From Acidovorax delafieldii (GTDB lineage: Bacteria; Pseudomonadota; Gammaproteobacteria; Burkholderiales; Burkholderiaceae_C), in assembly GCF_007993815.1 (NCBI RefSeq), contig NZ_VJWE01000001.1, positions 1 through 64,000 on the forward strand: DNA of 64,000 bases, given 5' to 3'. The notes under the pieces are model-generated. The model worked only from the letters and a program-made list of their open reading frames with translations, did not search any database and was not told where the DNA came from. How positions within the stretch are numbered: position 1 is the stretch's first letter; each line of letters starts with the position of its first letter. Position numbers and translations under genes: made by a program. Shown here one piece after another: positions 18,382 to 28,700 of the stretch.

Positions 18382-19221
18382 TCAGTCGGCCCACTGCACC
18401 CAGCCGGTCCACGCGGTCACCAGAACGATGACGCCGAACACGATGCGGTAGTAGGCAAACGGCACAAAACTGTGACTGCTGATGTAGCGCAACAACCAGC
18501 GCACACACAGCCACGCGCTGAGGAAGGAGAACACCAGCCCCGTGGCAAACAGCGGAATGTCGGCCGCCGACAGCAGCGCGCGCTCTTTGTACAGGCTGTA
18601 TACCCCGGCGCCAATCAACGTGGGGATGGCCAGGAAGAACGAAAAGTCCGTCGCCGCCTGGCGCGACAGGCCCAGCAGCATGCCTCCGATGATGGTCGCG
18701 CCGCTGCGGCTGGTGCCAGGAATCATGGCCAGGCACTGCACGAGGCCGACCTTGATGGCATCGAGCGGCGTCATTGCGTCCACGCTGTGGATGCGGGTGG
18801 CCGAGGGCGGCCGCCGCTCGGCCCACAGGATGATGAAGCCACCAATGATGAAGGTGCTGGCCACGACCACCGGTGTGAACAGGTGTGCCTTGATGGCCTT
18901 GCCAAACAGCAGCCCCAGCACCACGGCAGGCACGAAGGCGATGAACACGTTGAGCGCAAACCGCTGGGCCTGGCGCTCGGTGGGCAAGGCGACCAGCGTG
19001 GAGCGGATCTTGGCCCAGTACACCAGAATCACCGCAAAAATGGCGCCCGTCTGGATGGCAATGTCAAACACCTTGGCCTTGGCATCGTCAAACCCCAGCA
19101 GCGACCCGGCCAGGATCAGGTGCCCGGTGGAAGAGATGGGCAAAAACTCCGTCAACCCCTCGACGACCCCCATGATGGCGGCCTTGACCAGCAATACAAC
19201 GTCCACGCGCACTCCTTGCAA
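18382..19221 (-). CDS. uppP: Undecaprenyl-diphosphatase UppP (BacA)
   Basis: An inner-membrane phosphatase that recycles undecaprenyl pyrophosphate for peptidoglycan and other envelope polymers; overproduction gives bacitracin resistance in known systems. It has 279 residues and about eight helices. Signature regions are [16 protein letters not shown] (near residue 20) and [13 protein letters not shown] (near residue 170). A GTG start a few codons inside the ATG is possible. The gene is divergent from the DUF2306 gene across a roughly 200-nt spacer in which I see no clear feature. It precedes the MipA/OmpV gene in an apparent two-gene operon. Confidence 0.97.
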   Translation of the reverse strand: MQGVRVDVVLLVKAAIMGVVEGLTEFLPISSTGHLILAGSLLGFDDAKAKVFDIAIQTGAIFAVILVYWAKIRSTLVALPTERQAQRFALNVFIAFVPAVVLGLLFGKAIKAHLFTPVVVASTFIIGGFIILWAERRPPSATRIHSVDAMTPLDAIKVGLVQCLAMIPGTSRSGATIIGGMLLGLSRQAATDFSFFLAIPTLIGAGVYSLYKERALLSAADIPLFATGLVFSFLSAWLCVRWLLRYISSHSFVPFAYYRIVFGVIVLVTAWTGWVQWAD

Positions 19222-19423
19222 ATAGGTGCGGGATTATCCGCCGTGGGCTCCAGCCCCCCTGGCAAAAAGCCCGCCGCGTTGCTTCTGGCGGCCCAATCCG
19301 CCCACCACTCACTCCGCGTGGCGGCATTTCACGCCCGGTGGGCTGCATTTCGTCGCAGGGCTGTGGCGCCCTGGGAAGGGCATCGGCACAGTTCGTTCCA
19401 TCGAACCCGCCAGGAGCCCCGCC

Positions 19424-19834
19424 ATGCAAATCACCCCCGTCATCGCCATCCATCTTGCAGCCGCGCTGGCGGCCGTTGCCATCGGCCCCATTGCCCTGTG
19501 GGCCCGCCAAGGGGCCACGCAGCGCCCCCGCCTGCACCGCGCGGCCGGCTACGCCTGGGTCACGCTGATGGTTGCCACCGCCGTGTCAGCCCTCTTCATC
19601 ACCGGCGGCCCCGGCCCGCGCTGGGGCAGCTTCGGTCTGATTCACCTGCTGATCCCCGTCACCCTGGGCATGCTGGCCATGGCCTTTGTGTTCCTCGCCC
19701 GCCGCAACATCGTCGGCCACCGCAAGATGATGCAACGCACCTACATCGGCGCCTGTGTGGTGGCTGGCGGCTTCACGCTGCTGCCCGACCGTTTTCTGGG
19801 CCACACGGTCTGGTCCGCACTCGGCCTGATCTGA
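19424..19834 (+). CDS. DUF2306-type small membrane protein
   Basis: A 136-residue protein with four predicted helices. It contains a His-rich motif around RPRLHRAAGYAWV and GHRKMMQRTYIGA, typical of DUF2306 membrane proteins, some of which may bind haem or metal. The start at 19424 is supported by AGGAG about 8 nt upstream. Function is unknown. It is the first of a same-strand run of small membrane proteins leading to the LytS/LytTR pair. Confidence 0.75.
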   Translation: MQITPVIAIHLAAALAAVAIGPIALWARQGATQRPRLHRAAGYAWVTLMVATAVSALFITGGPGPRWGSFGLIHLLIPVTLGMLAMAFVFLARRNIVGHRKMMQRTYIGACVVAGGFTLLPDRFLGHTVWSALGLI

Positions 19835-19874
19835 CCCAACCCCTCCATTCATTGTTTACAACAGGACGACCACC

Positions 19875-20444
19875 ATGCTGCTCAACCTCCTTGTCCAACA
19901 ACCCCAGATGCTGGGTCGCATCATCGAAAACACGCCCTACTGGGTCTGGGCCCTGCTGGCCGGTCTGCTCTGGCTGGGCGGCAGCCAGCTGCTGGCCCGC
20001 AACGTGAGCCTGGTGCGGGCCATGGTCATGCCGGTGGCGATGACCGGCCTGTCGGTGTATGGCATCGCCTCGGCCTTTGGCGGCGCTGGCCAGGCCCTGC
20101 TGCCGGTGGTCGCCTGGCTGGTGGCCGCCGTGTTCATCGCCAGCGTGGCGCTGTGGCTGCAACCTGCAGCGCCCCAGGGCACGCTGTACGAAAGCAAGTC
20201 ACGCTGCTTCTACATTCCGGGCAGCGCCATGCCGCTGGCCCTGATCTTGGGCATCTTCCTCACCAAATACCTCGTGGGTGTGGAGCTGGCCCTGCAACCC
20301 GCCCTGGCACGCGACAGCGGCTTTGCACTGCAGATCGCTGCGCTGTATGGCGTGTTCAACGGTCTGTTTGCGGCCCGCGCGCTGCGGCTGTGGAAGCTGG
20401 TGCAACGCAGCGCCCCCTTGGCCACATCACCCGCCACCGCCTGA
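19875..20444 (+). CDS. Membrane protein of unknown function (DUF6622-like)
   Basis: A 189-residue protein with about six hydrophobic helices (for example PYWVWALLAGLLWLGGSQLL). A conserved central segment GTLYESKSRCFYIPGSAMPL divides two three-helix halves. I associate it weakly with the DUF6622 family. No catalytic motif is visible. It lies 40 nt after the DUF2306 gene and 36 nt before a 2TM protein, so it belongs to the same operon. Confidence 0.6.
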   Translation: MLLNLLVQQPQMLGRIIENTPYWVWALLAGLLWLGGSQLLARNVSLVRAMVMPVAMTGLSVYGIASAFGGAGQALLPVVAWLVAAVFIASVALWLQPAAPQGTLYESKSRCFYIPGSAMPLALILGIFLTKYLVGVELALQPALARDSGFALQIAALYGVFNGLFAARALRLWKLVQRSAPLATSPATA

Positions 20445-20480
20445 GCCTCCCGTAACGATCCCTCAGCACAGGAGCACACC

Positions 20481-20774
20481 ATGCGCAACCACACCTTCAC
20501 TACCGATCCCCTCGAACGTCTGGCACGCCGCCGTGCCGGGGCCAAAATGGGCTGGTATATCCATGCCAGCGTGTACCTGCTCGTCAATCTGCTGCTGGTC
20601 GCACTGTCGGTGGGCAGCGGGCGGCACTGGGCGGTGTTCCCGGCCCTGGGCTGGGGCATCGGCCTGGCCATCCATGGCGTGGTGGTGTTCGTTCTTGCGG
20701 GTGGCAGCGACCTGCACGAGCGCATGGTGCAGGCGGAACGCGACCGACTGGCTGCTGCACAAAACCCCCGCTGA
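20481..20774 (+). CDS. 2TM-domain protein, copy 1
   Basis: A 97-residue protein with the 2TM domain: a basic ARRRAGAKMGWYIHASVYL entry, helix 1 (YLLVNLLLVALSV), helix 2 (GWGIGLAIHGVVVFVLA), then an amphipathic charged tail (ERMVQAERDRLAA). Such domains occur alone or attached to LytS-type kinases. The start has AGGAG upstream. A clear paralogue lies at 21934, directly before the kinase, so a role in sensing or assembly next to the kinase is inferred. Confidence 0.8.
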   Translation: MRNHTFTTDPLERLARRRAGAKMGWYIHASVYLLVNLLLVALSVGSGRHWAVFPALGWGIGLAIHGVVVFVLAGGSDLHERMVQAERDRLAAAQNPR

Positions 20775-20811
20775 TCGGCTGATGATGACTCCTCCCAACA
20801 AAAACACGGCC

Positions 20812-21888
20812 ATGACAAAAACCTGGATGGCCTGGTGCCTGGCCTTGCTGGCCGCAGCCGTCATCACGGCCAGCCCCGCCCATGCAGGCGTGGGCCTCGC
20901 AGAGTTGCCCGGGCAACAGGGCGACGGCCCCGTCACGGTGTTCTATCCGGCACAAGAGGCCGACCAGCCCGTGCAGCGCGGCCCTTTTGGGCTGCAGCTG
21001 GCCTGGCAGGGCACACCTGTGGCGGGCAACGGCCGTCTGGTGGTGGTGTCGCACGGCTCGGGCGGCAGCCCCTGGGTGCACACCGACCTGGCCCGTGCGC
21101 TGGTGCAGGCCGGCTTTGTGGTGGCCCTGCCCGAGCATGCGGGCGACAACTACAAAGACCACTCCACCCCCGGCCCGGAGAGCTGGAAGCGCCGCCCCGC
21201 CGAGGTCTCCCGCGCAGTAGATGCCGTCGCACAGGATGCGCGCCTGGCGCCGCTGCTGGCGCTGGACGAGGTGGGCGTGTTCGGTGGTTCGGCCGGAGGC
21301 CACACCGCCCTGGTGTTTGCCGGGGGGCAATGGTCTCCCGCCCGCTTCAAGCAGCACTGCGAGGCCCATCTGGCGGAGGATTTTTCGTCCTGCGTCGGCT
21401 TCACCACCCGCCTGCACGGCAACTGGCTGGACGGCATCAAGAAGGCCGTGGCCATCACCATCATCCGCCACCGCTTTGGCGACGAAACGCTGCATGCACA
21501 CACCGACCCGCGCGTGGCGGCCACGGTGGCCGTGGTGCCGTTTGCGGCCGACTTCGACATGGACAGCCTGACTGCCCCCCGCATCGCGCTGGGGCTCATC
21601 ACTGCGGGCAAGGACGTCAACCAGATTCCACGCTTTCACAGCAGTGCCGTGCTGGCCGCGTGCCAGGACCGCTGCACGCACATTGCCGACCTCCAGGACG
21701 GCAGCCACGGCATCATGCTGTCGCCCATGCCACCGCTGGACCGCATGAACGACCTGACCCGCGCGCTGCTGGGCGACCCGCCCGGTTTTGACCGCAGCGT
21801 GCTGCCGCAGGTGGACGCAAGCACCGTGGCATTCTTTGCCAAGCACCTGCAGCCGCTCAAGCCGGTCTCACTCACGCCACGCCCATGA
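20812..21888 (+). CDS. Secreted alpha/beta hydrolase (dienelactone-hydrolase-like)
   Basis: A 358-residue periplasmic hydrolase. The signal peptide MTKTWMAWCLALLAAAVITA plus SPAHA decides the start at 20812, although in-frame ATGs exist at 20782 and 20785. The motif VVVSHGSGGSP marks the oxyanion region, GVFGGSAGGHTA supplies the serine nucleophile, and DGSHGIMLSPMP supplies the likely histidine. Family members act on esters or lactones. It is placed between two 2TM proteins in an operon that ends with a LytS/LytTR pair, suggesting an envelope-associated substrate. Confidence 0.8.
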   Translation: MTKTWMAWCLALLAAAVITASPAHAGVGLAELPGQQGDGPVTVFYPAQEADQPVQRGPFGLQLAWQGTPVAGNGRLVVVSHGSGGSPWVHTDLARALVQAGFVVALPEHAGDNYKDHSTPGPESWKRRPAEVSRAVDAVAQDARLAPLLALDEVGVFGGSAGGHTALVFAGGQWSPARFKQHCEAHLAEDFSSCVGFTTRLHGNWLDGIKKAVAITIIRHRFGDETLHAHTDPRVAATVAVVPFAADFDMDSLTAPRIALGLITAGKDVNQIPRFHSSAVLAACQDRCTHIADLQDGSHGIMLSPMPPLDRMNDLTRALLGDPPGFDRSVLPQVDASTVAFFAKHLQPLKPVSLTPRP

Positions 21889-21933
21889 CAGCACCCGTGC
21901 GGACGCGTTGCTGCGCCCATTGAGCCGCCTAGA

Positions 21934-22236
21934 ATGCAAAGCTCCATGCCCATGACACCCGAAGACCTCGACCAACTCGCCCGCCGCCGCGCCAACGCCA
22001 AGCTGGGCTGGTACCTGCATGCGATGGCCTTCGTGCTGGTCAACGCCCTCATCTTTGCCATGTCGCGCTATGCGTTTGGCACACGCCCGTGGTCGGTGTA
22101 CCCGCTGCTGGGCTGGGGGCTGGGGCTGGTGCTGCATGGGGTGTCGGTGTTTCTGCTGGGCTCCGGCAGCGGCCTGCGCGAGCGCATGGTGCAGCGCGAG
22201 CGCGAGGCCCTGCAGCGCCGCCAAGACCGGCCATGA
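21934..22236 (+). CDS. 2TM-domain protein, copy 2
   Basis: A 100-residue paralogue of the 20481 product. It shares LARRRANAKLGWYLHA, two helices and the tail SGLRERMVQREREALQ. Starts at 21946 or 21952 are also possible. Its stop overlaps the kinase start by 4 nt (ATGA), so the two are translated together. A physical link to the kinase's own membrane domain is a reasonable inference, because 2TM domains are fused to such kinases in other bacteria. Confidence 0.8.
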   Translation: MQSSMPMTPEDLDQLARRRANAKLGWYLHAMAFVLVNALIFAMSRYAFGTRPWSVYPLLGWGLGLVLHGVSVFLLGSGSGLRERMVQREREALQRRQDRP

Positions 22237-23321
22237 AGCTGCGCCACGAGTTCAACGGGGTCAGCAAGCTGCGGCACTACCTGCAGGTGGTGGCCTTCAC
22301 ACTGGTCGTGGCCACCATCCAGTGCACGTTCATGCCCGACAAGCCCTATGGGCCGCCCGTGGTGTATTCGGTGCTGATCGGCACCTTCACCTGGGCCATC
22401 ATCGACCTGGGGCGGGAGTTGATACCCTCCGCCGCCGAAACGGGCTGGCCACACGGCTGGCAGGGCATTGCGCTGGTCCTGGTGGGCATCGTCGTGGGTT
22501 ACCTGGCGGGCACCTTGCTGGCCGACGCGCTGTGCGTGCACTACTTTCACTTCTATCCGCCGGGGGCGTTGATCTCCGGTGCAGACCAGCGCACGTCCAT
22601 CCTCATCACGGCCATTGCGGGGCTGGTGGGCACGTTCTACTTCTACGCCGTCAACAAGTCGGCCTACTTGGAGAGCAAGATGGCCGAGGCGCGCATGCAC
22701 GCCAGCGAATCGCGCCTGAAGCTGCTGGAGACCCAGCTGGAACCCCACATGCTGTTCAACACCCTGGCCAACCTGCGCGTGCTCATCGGCACCGACCCGG
22801 CCCGGGCGCAGCACATGCTGGACCGCATGATTGCCTACCTGCGCGCCACGCTCAGCGCATCGCGCAGCACCCAGCACCCGCTGGCGCTGGAGTTTGAGCG
22901 CCTGCGCGACTATCTGGAGCTGATGGCCGTGCGCATGGGCCCACGCATGGCCTACACACTGGACCTGCCCGACACGCTGCGCGACGTGCCCGTGCCACCG
23001 CTGCTGCTGCAGCCGCTGGTGGAAAACGCCATCCGCCACGGGCTGGAGCCCCAGGTGGAAGGCGGCCACATCACCGTGCGTGCCAGCACCCAGGCAAGCC
23101 CCCAAGGCCTGTTGCTGGTCATCGAGGTGCAAGACACCGGGGCGGGCCTGCCCGCCACCCTGCCCGTCCCAGGCCCCGGCCAGAGCTTTGGCCTGGCCCA
23201 GGTGCGCGAGCGTCTGGCCACGCTGCACGGTGCTGCAGGCGCTCTTGAATTGATAGCAATAGAGCCAAATGGCACTAGCGCTACCGTCACGTTTCCCTTG
23301 AAATCTGCCGCCACAACATGA
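22233..23321 (+). CDS. LytS/YehU-type sensor histidine kinase
   Basis: A 362-residue kinase with four hydrophobic helices (about residues 15-150) and a short coiled linker. The His-kinase domain carries the phosphoacceptor in LLETQLEPHMLFNTLANLR, and the HATPase N-box is PLVENAIRHGLEPQ. It is expected to phosphorylate the LytTR regulator encoded by the overlapping next gene. The last strand of the ATPase domain (EPNGTSATVTFPL) is encoded inside a 52-nt interspersed element, so the C-terminal tail may have been replaced by translated repeat sequence. The start at 22233 is fixed by the ATGA overlap with the 2TM gene. Confidence 0.92.
   Translation: MKLRHEFNGVSKLRHYLQVVAFTLVVATIQCTFMPDKPYGPPVVYSVLIGTFTWAIIDLGRELIPSAAETGWPHGWQGIALVLVGIVVGYLAGTLLADALCVHYFHFYPPGALISGADQRTSILITAIAGLVGTFYFYAVNKSAYLESKMAEARMHASESRLKLLETQLEPHMLFNTLANLRVLIGTDPARAQHMLDRMIAYLRATLSASRSTQHPLALEFERLRDYLELMAVRMGPRMAYTLDLPDTLRDVPVPPLLLQPLVENAIRHGLEPQVEGGHITVRASTQASPQGLLLVIEVQDTGAGLPATLPVPGPGQSFGLAQVRERLATLHGAAGALELIAIEPNGTSATVTFPLKSAATT
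23253..23304 (-). repeat. 52-nt interspersed element, copy 2 (in the LytS kinase 3' end)
   Basis: On the minus strand it reads ATTTCAAGG, 14 nt, GCGCTAGTG, 15 nt, GCTAT, with the same spacing as the other copies. It encodes about residues 341-357 of the 362-residue kinase in frame. Lower GC than the flanks supports an insertion. The agreement of the outer block could be partly chance because this is coding sequence. Confidence 0.6.
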
Positions 23322-24193
23322 CAGACCGAGCCCCGCGTGCCCTGATTGCCGAAGACGAACCGCTGCTGGCCGCTGCCCTGCAGCAAGACCTGGCCCGCGC
23401 ATGGCCAGAGCTGCAAGTGGTGGCCCTGGTGGGCGACGGCCGCTCGGCGGTGCGGCAGGCGCTGGACGTGCGGCCCGACGTGCTGTTCTTCGACATCCGC
23501 ATGCCCGGCCAGAGCGGCATCGAGGCGGCCGCCGAACTGGCCGACGCCTGGCCGCATGACCTGCCCTTTCCGGCGCTGGTGTTTGCCACGGCCTACGACC
23601 AGTACGCCGTACAGGCGTTTGAAGCGCAGGCGGTGGACTACCTGCTCAAACCCATCCAGGCCGACCGGCTGGCGCGCACCGTGGCCAAGGTGCAGGGCCT
23701 GCTGGCCCAGCGTGCCTCAGCCGTTGCAGCAACCGGTGCGCCACCCGCTGCACCTTCGACAGCGTTGTCCTCACCCGAACTCGAAGCCACCATGGCCCAG
23801 CTGCGCGCGCTGCTGGGCGCGCCCGGCGTGGGCACTGCACCCGCCGCCGCGCCTGCTACTGCCGTTACGCGGCTGAGCGTGATCCAGGCCAGCCACGGCA
23901 CGCAGATCCACATGGTGCCGGTGGCGGACGTTGTGTACTTCGAGGCGGCCGACAAGTACGTGCGCGTGCTCACGGCTGAGCGTGAATACCTGATCCGCAC
24001 CGCGCTCAAGGAGCTGATCGAGCAGCTCGACCCGCAGGAGTTCTGGCAGGTGCACCGCAGCACCCTGGTACGCGCCACGGCCATTGCCACCGTCACGCGC
24101 GACGAGGCGGGCAAGCAGCACCTGAGCCTGCGCGGGCGGCCCGAGCGGCTGCCGGTGAGCCGCCTCTACGCGCACCTGTTCAAGGCCATGTAG
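23318..24193 (+). CDS. LytTR-family response regulator
   Basis: A 291-residue regulator. The receiver domain (about 1-125) has the acidic pair in IAEDEP, phosphoacceptor Asp in VLFFDIRMPG, and Lys in DYLLKPI. An Ala/Pro-rich linker (about 130-185) leads to a LytTR DNA-binding domain (VVYFEAADKYVRVLT, then FWQVHRSTLVR). It overlaps the kinase stop by 4 nt. LytTR proteins bind paired direct repeats upstream of targets; no such pair was identified with confidence in this window. It is convergent with the RND outer-membrane factor gene 16 nt away. Confidence 0.94.
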   Translation: MTDRAPRALIAEDEPLLAAALQQDLARAWPELQVVALVGDGRSAVRQALDVRPDVLFFDIRMPGQSGIEAAAELADAWPHDLPFPALVFATAYDQYAVQAFEAQAVDYLLKPIQADRLARTVAKVQGLLAQRASAVAATGAPPAAPSTALSSPELEATMAQLRALLGAPGVGTAPAAAPATAVTRLSVIQASHGTQIHMVPVADVVYFEAADKYVRVLTAEREYLIRTALKELIEQLDPQEFWQVHRSTLVRATAIATVTRDEAGKQHLSLRGRPERLPVSRLYAHLFKAM

Positions 24194-24209
24194 GGGCCTG
24201 ACGCGGGCT

Positions 24210-25703
24210 TCAAGCGGGCGGCAGCGCCTCCCAGCGCCCAGCCACATTCTTCAACAGCGCATTCACTGCCGTCAGGCGGCGGCTCTTCACGTCGATCAGG
24301 CTGCGCTGTGACGACAGCACGGTGGTCTGGGCCGCGAGCACATTCAGGTAACCCACGGTGCCCGCACGGTACTGGTTCTCCACCACGTCCAGCGCACGCT
24401 GCGCAGCGGCGGTGGCCTCGCGCTGCAGTTGTTCCTCCTGCGCCAGCGCAGCGGCGGCCGTGAGGTTGTCCTCCACCTCCTGCAGCGCGGTCAGCACCGT
24501 CTGGCGGTAGGCGGCCGTGACCTGCGCGTGGTTGGCGCGGGCCGTCTCTACGGCGGCACTGCGCGCGCCGCCATCAAAAATCGACGCCGCCAGCGCAGGC
24601 CCCAGCGACCAGAACAGGTTGGGCGCGCTGAACAGGTCGGCCAGGGGCGATCCCCTGAAGCCCCCCGCTGCCGACAGCGTGAGCGTGGGGAAATACGCCG
24701 CACGCGCCACGCCGATCTGCGCGTTGGCCGCGGCCACGCGGCGTTCTGCAGCGGCAATATCGGGGCGGCGCTGGAGCAGGTCGGACGGCAAGGCCTGGGG
24801 CACGTCTGCCGGTGCGGGCAGCGCGGCGGTGGGCTCCAGCGCAAAGGCGGCAGGCGCCTGCCCCAGCAGCGCCGCCAGCGCGTGCTCCAGCTGGCTGCGC
24901 GTGGTTTGCGCCTCCAGCAGCTGCACCTGGGTGGATTTGTACTGCGCCTCGGCCTGCGCCACATCGGCGCTGGAGGCCACACCGGCCGCCTGGCGGTTGC
25001 GCGTCAGCTCCCAGCTGCGGTCGTAGGCCTTGAGCGTCTCGCCCAGCAGCGCCGCCTGGGCTTCGGCCGCGCGCAGTGAAAAATATGTCTGCGCCACAGC
25101 CGCCTGCAGCGACAGGCGCGCAGCAGCCAGGTCGTCGGCACTGGCCTGGGCGCTCGCCTGCGCGGCACTCACCCCGGCGGAGACGCGCCCCCACAGGTCC
25201 AGCTCCCAGCTGGCGGTGAGGCCCAGCGAATGGCTGGTGCTGATGCGCGCGGTGCTGCTGCCATCCCCCTGATTGCTCAGCTGCGTGCCGCTGCGCGCGC
25301 GGCTGCTGCTGGCATTGGCCCCCACGGTGGGCAAGGCGGCCGCGCCACTGCTGGTCACAGCCGCCTGGGCCGCACGCAGGCGGGCAGCGCTCTGCGCCAG
25401 GGTGGGGCTGTGGGCCTCGGCCTGCTGCTGCAGGCGGTCCAGCACGGCGTCGCCGTAAACCGTCCACCAGGTCTCTGGCAAGGCGACGGAGGCCTGCGGC
25501 TGCGCGGGCTTCCAGATGCCCTGGGCCTGGGCGGCGGTCTGCTCTTTGTAAGCGGCCGGAATGTCCATGGTGGGCCGCTCGTACGGCGGCGTCTGCGCGC
25601 AGCCTGCCAGCCACAGGCCGCTGGCCAGCAACGCAGGCATGGCAGCCCGGCTGACCTGCGCCGCAGGCCAGGTGACCTGGCGTGAAAAAGTGAAAGAGGT
25701 CAT
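24210..25703 (-). CDS. RND efflux outer-membrane factor lipoprotein (NodT/OprM type)
   Basis: A 497-residue trimeric outer-membrane channel subunit. The lipoprotein signal ends in LWLAGC (Cys near residue 35), followed by two tandem OEP domains with long heptad helices (SPTLAQSAARLRAAQAAV and ADVAQAEAQYKSTQVQLLEA). The start at 25703 is chosen because it overlaps the upstream pump stop by 4 nt and gives a correct lipobox; the longer frame has no signal. It is the last gene of the mdtA-mdtB-mdtC-outer membrane factor operon. Confidence 0.94.
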   Translation of the reverse strand: MTSFTFSRQVTWPAAQVSRAAMPALLASGLWLAGCAQTPPYERPTMDIPAAYKEQTAAQAQGIWKPAQPQASVALPETWWTVYGDAVLDRLQQQAEAHSPTLAQSAARLRAAQAAVTSSGAAALPTVGANASSSRARSGTQLSNQGDGSSTARISTSHSLGLTASWELDLWGRVSAGVSAAQASAQASADDLAAARLSLQAAVAQTYFSLRAAEAQAALLGETLKAYDRSWELTRNRQAAGVASSADVAQAEAQYKSTQVQLLEAQTTRSQLEHALAALLGQAPAAFALEPTAALPAPADVPQALPSDLLQRRPDIAAAERRVAAANAQIGVARAAYFPTLTLSAAGGFRGSPLADLFSAPNLFWSLGPALAASIFDGGARSAAVETARANHAQVTAAYRQTVLTALQEVEDNLTAAAALAQEEQLQREATAAAQRALDVVENQYRAGTVGYLNVLAAQTTVLSSQRSLIDVKSRRLTAVNALLKNVAGRWEALPPA

Positions 25704-28700
25704 CCGTCGTTTCCTTGCAATACCACCGGGGCTACGGGCATGGCGCCCGCCGGCTTGCGGCGCCGCTGCACGGCACGCAGCACGCGCGCACGCAGCCGGT
25801 CGAGCGCCACATACACCACCGGCGTGGTGTAGAGCGTGAGCCACTGGCTTACCAGCAGGCCGCCCACAATCGCAATGCCCAGCGGCTGGCGCAGCTCGGC
25901 ACCATCACCCCGCCCCAGTGCCAGTGGCAGGGCCCCAAAGATGGCGGCCACGGTGGTCATCAAAATGGGGCGCAGCCGCAGGTTGCATGCGCGGTAGATG
26001 GCCTGCGCTGCGGTGACGGGCGCCCGCCCATGCTCGCCCTGCTGGCGTTGCCGCGTGAGGGCAAAGTCGATCATCATGATCGCGTTCTTCTTCACGATGC
26101 CGATCAGCAGGATCACGCCAATGAGCGCGATGAGCGAGAACTCGGTCTTGAACAACATGAGCGCCAGCAACGCCCCCACGCCCGCAGACGGCAGCGTGGA
26201 CAGGATGGTGATGGGGTGCACCAGGCTCTCGTACAACATGCCCAGCACCAGGTAGATGGTGATGATTGCTGCCAGGATCAGCAGCGGCTGGCCCGCCAGC
26301 GCGTCCTGGAACGCCCCCGCCGTGCCGCTGAACGAGCCACGCACCGACACTGGCACGCCCAGCTCGGCCACCGCATTGTTCACCGCCTCGGTGGCCTGCG
26401 ACAGCGATACCCCCGGCGCCAGGCTGAAGCTGATGCTGCTGGCGGGTGTGCCCCGGTCGTGGTTGACCGACAGCGGCGTATTGGTGGTGGTGATGCGCGC
26501 AAACGCTGTGAGCGGAATCTGCTGGCCCTGGCTGTTGACGAAGAAAAATCCGCGCAGCGTCTCGGGGTTCTGCAGGTAGCGCGGCGCGGCCTCCATGACC
26601 ACGCGGTACTGGTTGAGCGGGTTGTAGATCACGCCCACCTGGCGCTGGCCGAAGGCGTTGTTGAGTGTGGCGTCGATCTGCGCCATGGTCAGGCCCATCC
26701 GGGTCACGGCATCGCGGTCGATGACCAGCGAGGTCTGCAGGCCAAAGTCCTGCACGTCGCTGTTCACGTCCTCCAGCTCGGGCAGCTGGCTCAGCACCTG
26801 GCGGATGCGTGGCTCCCAGGTGCGCAGGTCGCCAATGTCGTCGGCCTGCAGGGTGTAGTCGAACGAGGCACCGCTCTGCCGCCCGCCAATGCGGATGTCA
26901 CGCTGCGGCACCATGAACAGGCGCGCGCCCGGCTCGTTCTTGAGTTGCTCGCGCAGCCGCGTTATCACGGCCTCCGAACTCTCCTGCCCGGGCCCACGCT
27001 TGAGGGTCATGAACATCTGCGCCGCATTGCGCTGCCAGCCCCCCGTGAAGCCGGTCACATGCTCCACGGCCGGGTCGGCCTGCACGATGGACAGGAAACG
27101 CTGCAGCCGCTGCTCCATGGCCTGGTAGGACGTGGCCTGGTCGGCCCGGATGAAGCCCGAGATGCGCCCGGTGTCCTGCTCGGGCATGAAGCCCTTGTCG
27201 ATGGCGGTGTAGAGGTACACGTTGAGCCCCACCACACACACCAGCGCCAGCAGGGCCACGGGCTGGTGGCGCAGGCACCAGGCCAGACTGCGGCGGTACA
27301 GGCGCATGCCCCGCACCTGCATACGATCCACCCAGCGACCGATCCGATGGCTGAAGGCCGCAGCCCAGCCCCTGCGCCGCGCCGTTGCCGGGCTGTGGGG
27401 CTTGAGCAGCGCGGCACACATCATGGGCGTGGTGGTGAGCGACACCACCATCGACACCAGGATGGCCGAGGACATGACGATGGCAAACTCGCGGAAAAAC
27501 CGCCCCACGATGCCGCCCATGAACAGGATGGGAACAAACACCGCAATCAGCGAGATGCTCATGGACACCACGGTGAAGCCGATCTCACGCGCGCCGTCGA
27601 GCGACGCCCTTAGCGCGGTCTTGCCCCGCTCCATGTGGCGCATGATGTTCTCCAGCACCACGATGGCATCGTCCACCACAAAGCCGGTTGCCACCGTGAG
27701 CGCCATCAGCGAGAGGTTGTCGAGCGTGTAGCCCGCCAGGTACATCACGCCAAACGTGCCTGCCAGCGACACCGGCACCGCCACGCTGGGGATCAGCGTG
27801 GCACGCCCGTTGCGCAAGAACAAGAACACCACCAGCACCACCAGCGCCACGGCAATCAGCAGCGCGCGCTCCACCTCCTTGACGGAAGCCCGCAGCGTGG
27901 GTGTGCGGTCGGACACCACCTCGATGTCGATGGCCGCCGGGATGGAGGCCTGCAGCGCGGGCAGCAGCGAGCGCACGCGCTCTACGGCTTCAAGGATGTT
28001 GGCGCCGGGCTGCTTGTACACCTGCAGCAGCACCGCCGGCTTGCCATTGGCCACGCCGAAGTTGCGCACGTCCTGCACCGAGTCCACCACGTCGGCCACG
28101 TCCTGCAGGCGCACGGCCTGCCCGTTCTTCCAGCGCAGCACCAGGGGCGCGTAGTCGGCCGCCACACGGGCCTGGTCGTTGGTGGCCACCTGCCAGTAGT
28201 GGTCTTCCCGCTCCACCGCGCCCAGCGGGCGGTTGGCGTTGGTGCTGACGATGGCGCTGCGCACCTGCTCCAGCGAGATGCCATTGGATGCGAGCCGCAC
28301 CGGGTCCAGCTCCACACGCACGGCAGGCAGCGCGCCGCCGCTGACCGTGGCCTGGCCCACACCCTCGACCTGCGAGAGCTTTTGCGCCAGCACGGTAGAG
28401 GCCGCGTCGTACATCTGCCCGCGTGTGAGCAGGTCCGACGTGAGCGCCAGGATCATGATGGGCGAGTCGGCCGGGTTGACCTTGCGGTAGGTCGGGTTGC
28501 TGGGCATGCCCGTGGGCAGCAGCGTGCGCGCGGCGTTGATGGCGGCCTGCACATCGCGCGCTGCGCTGTCCACGTTGCGGTCCAGGTCGAACTGCAGCGT
28601 GATGGAGGTGCTGCCCAGAATGGAGCGCGAGGTGATCTCGGTGACACCCGCGATGGCGCCCAGCGACCGCTCCAGCGGCGTGGCGACGGTGGCGGCCATG

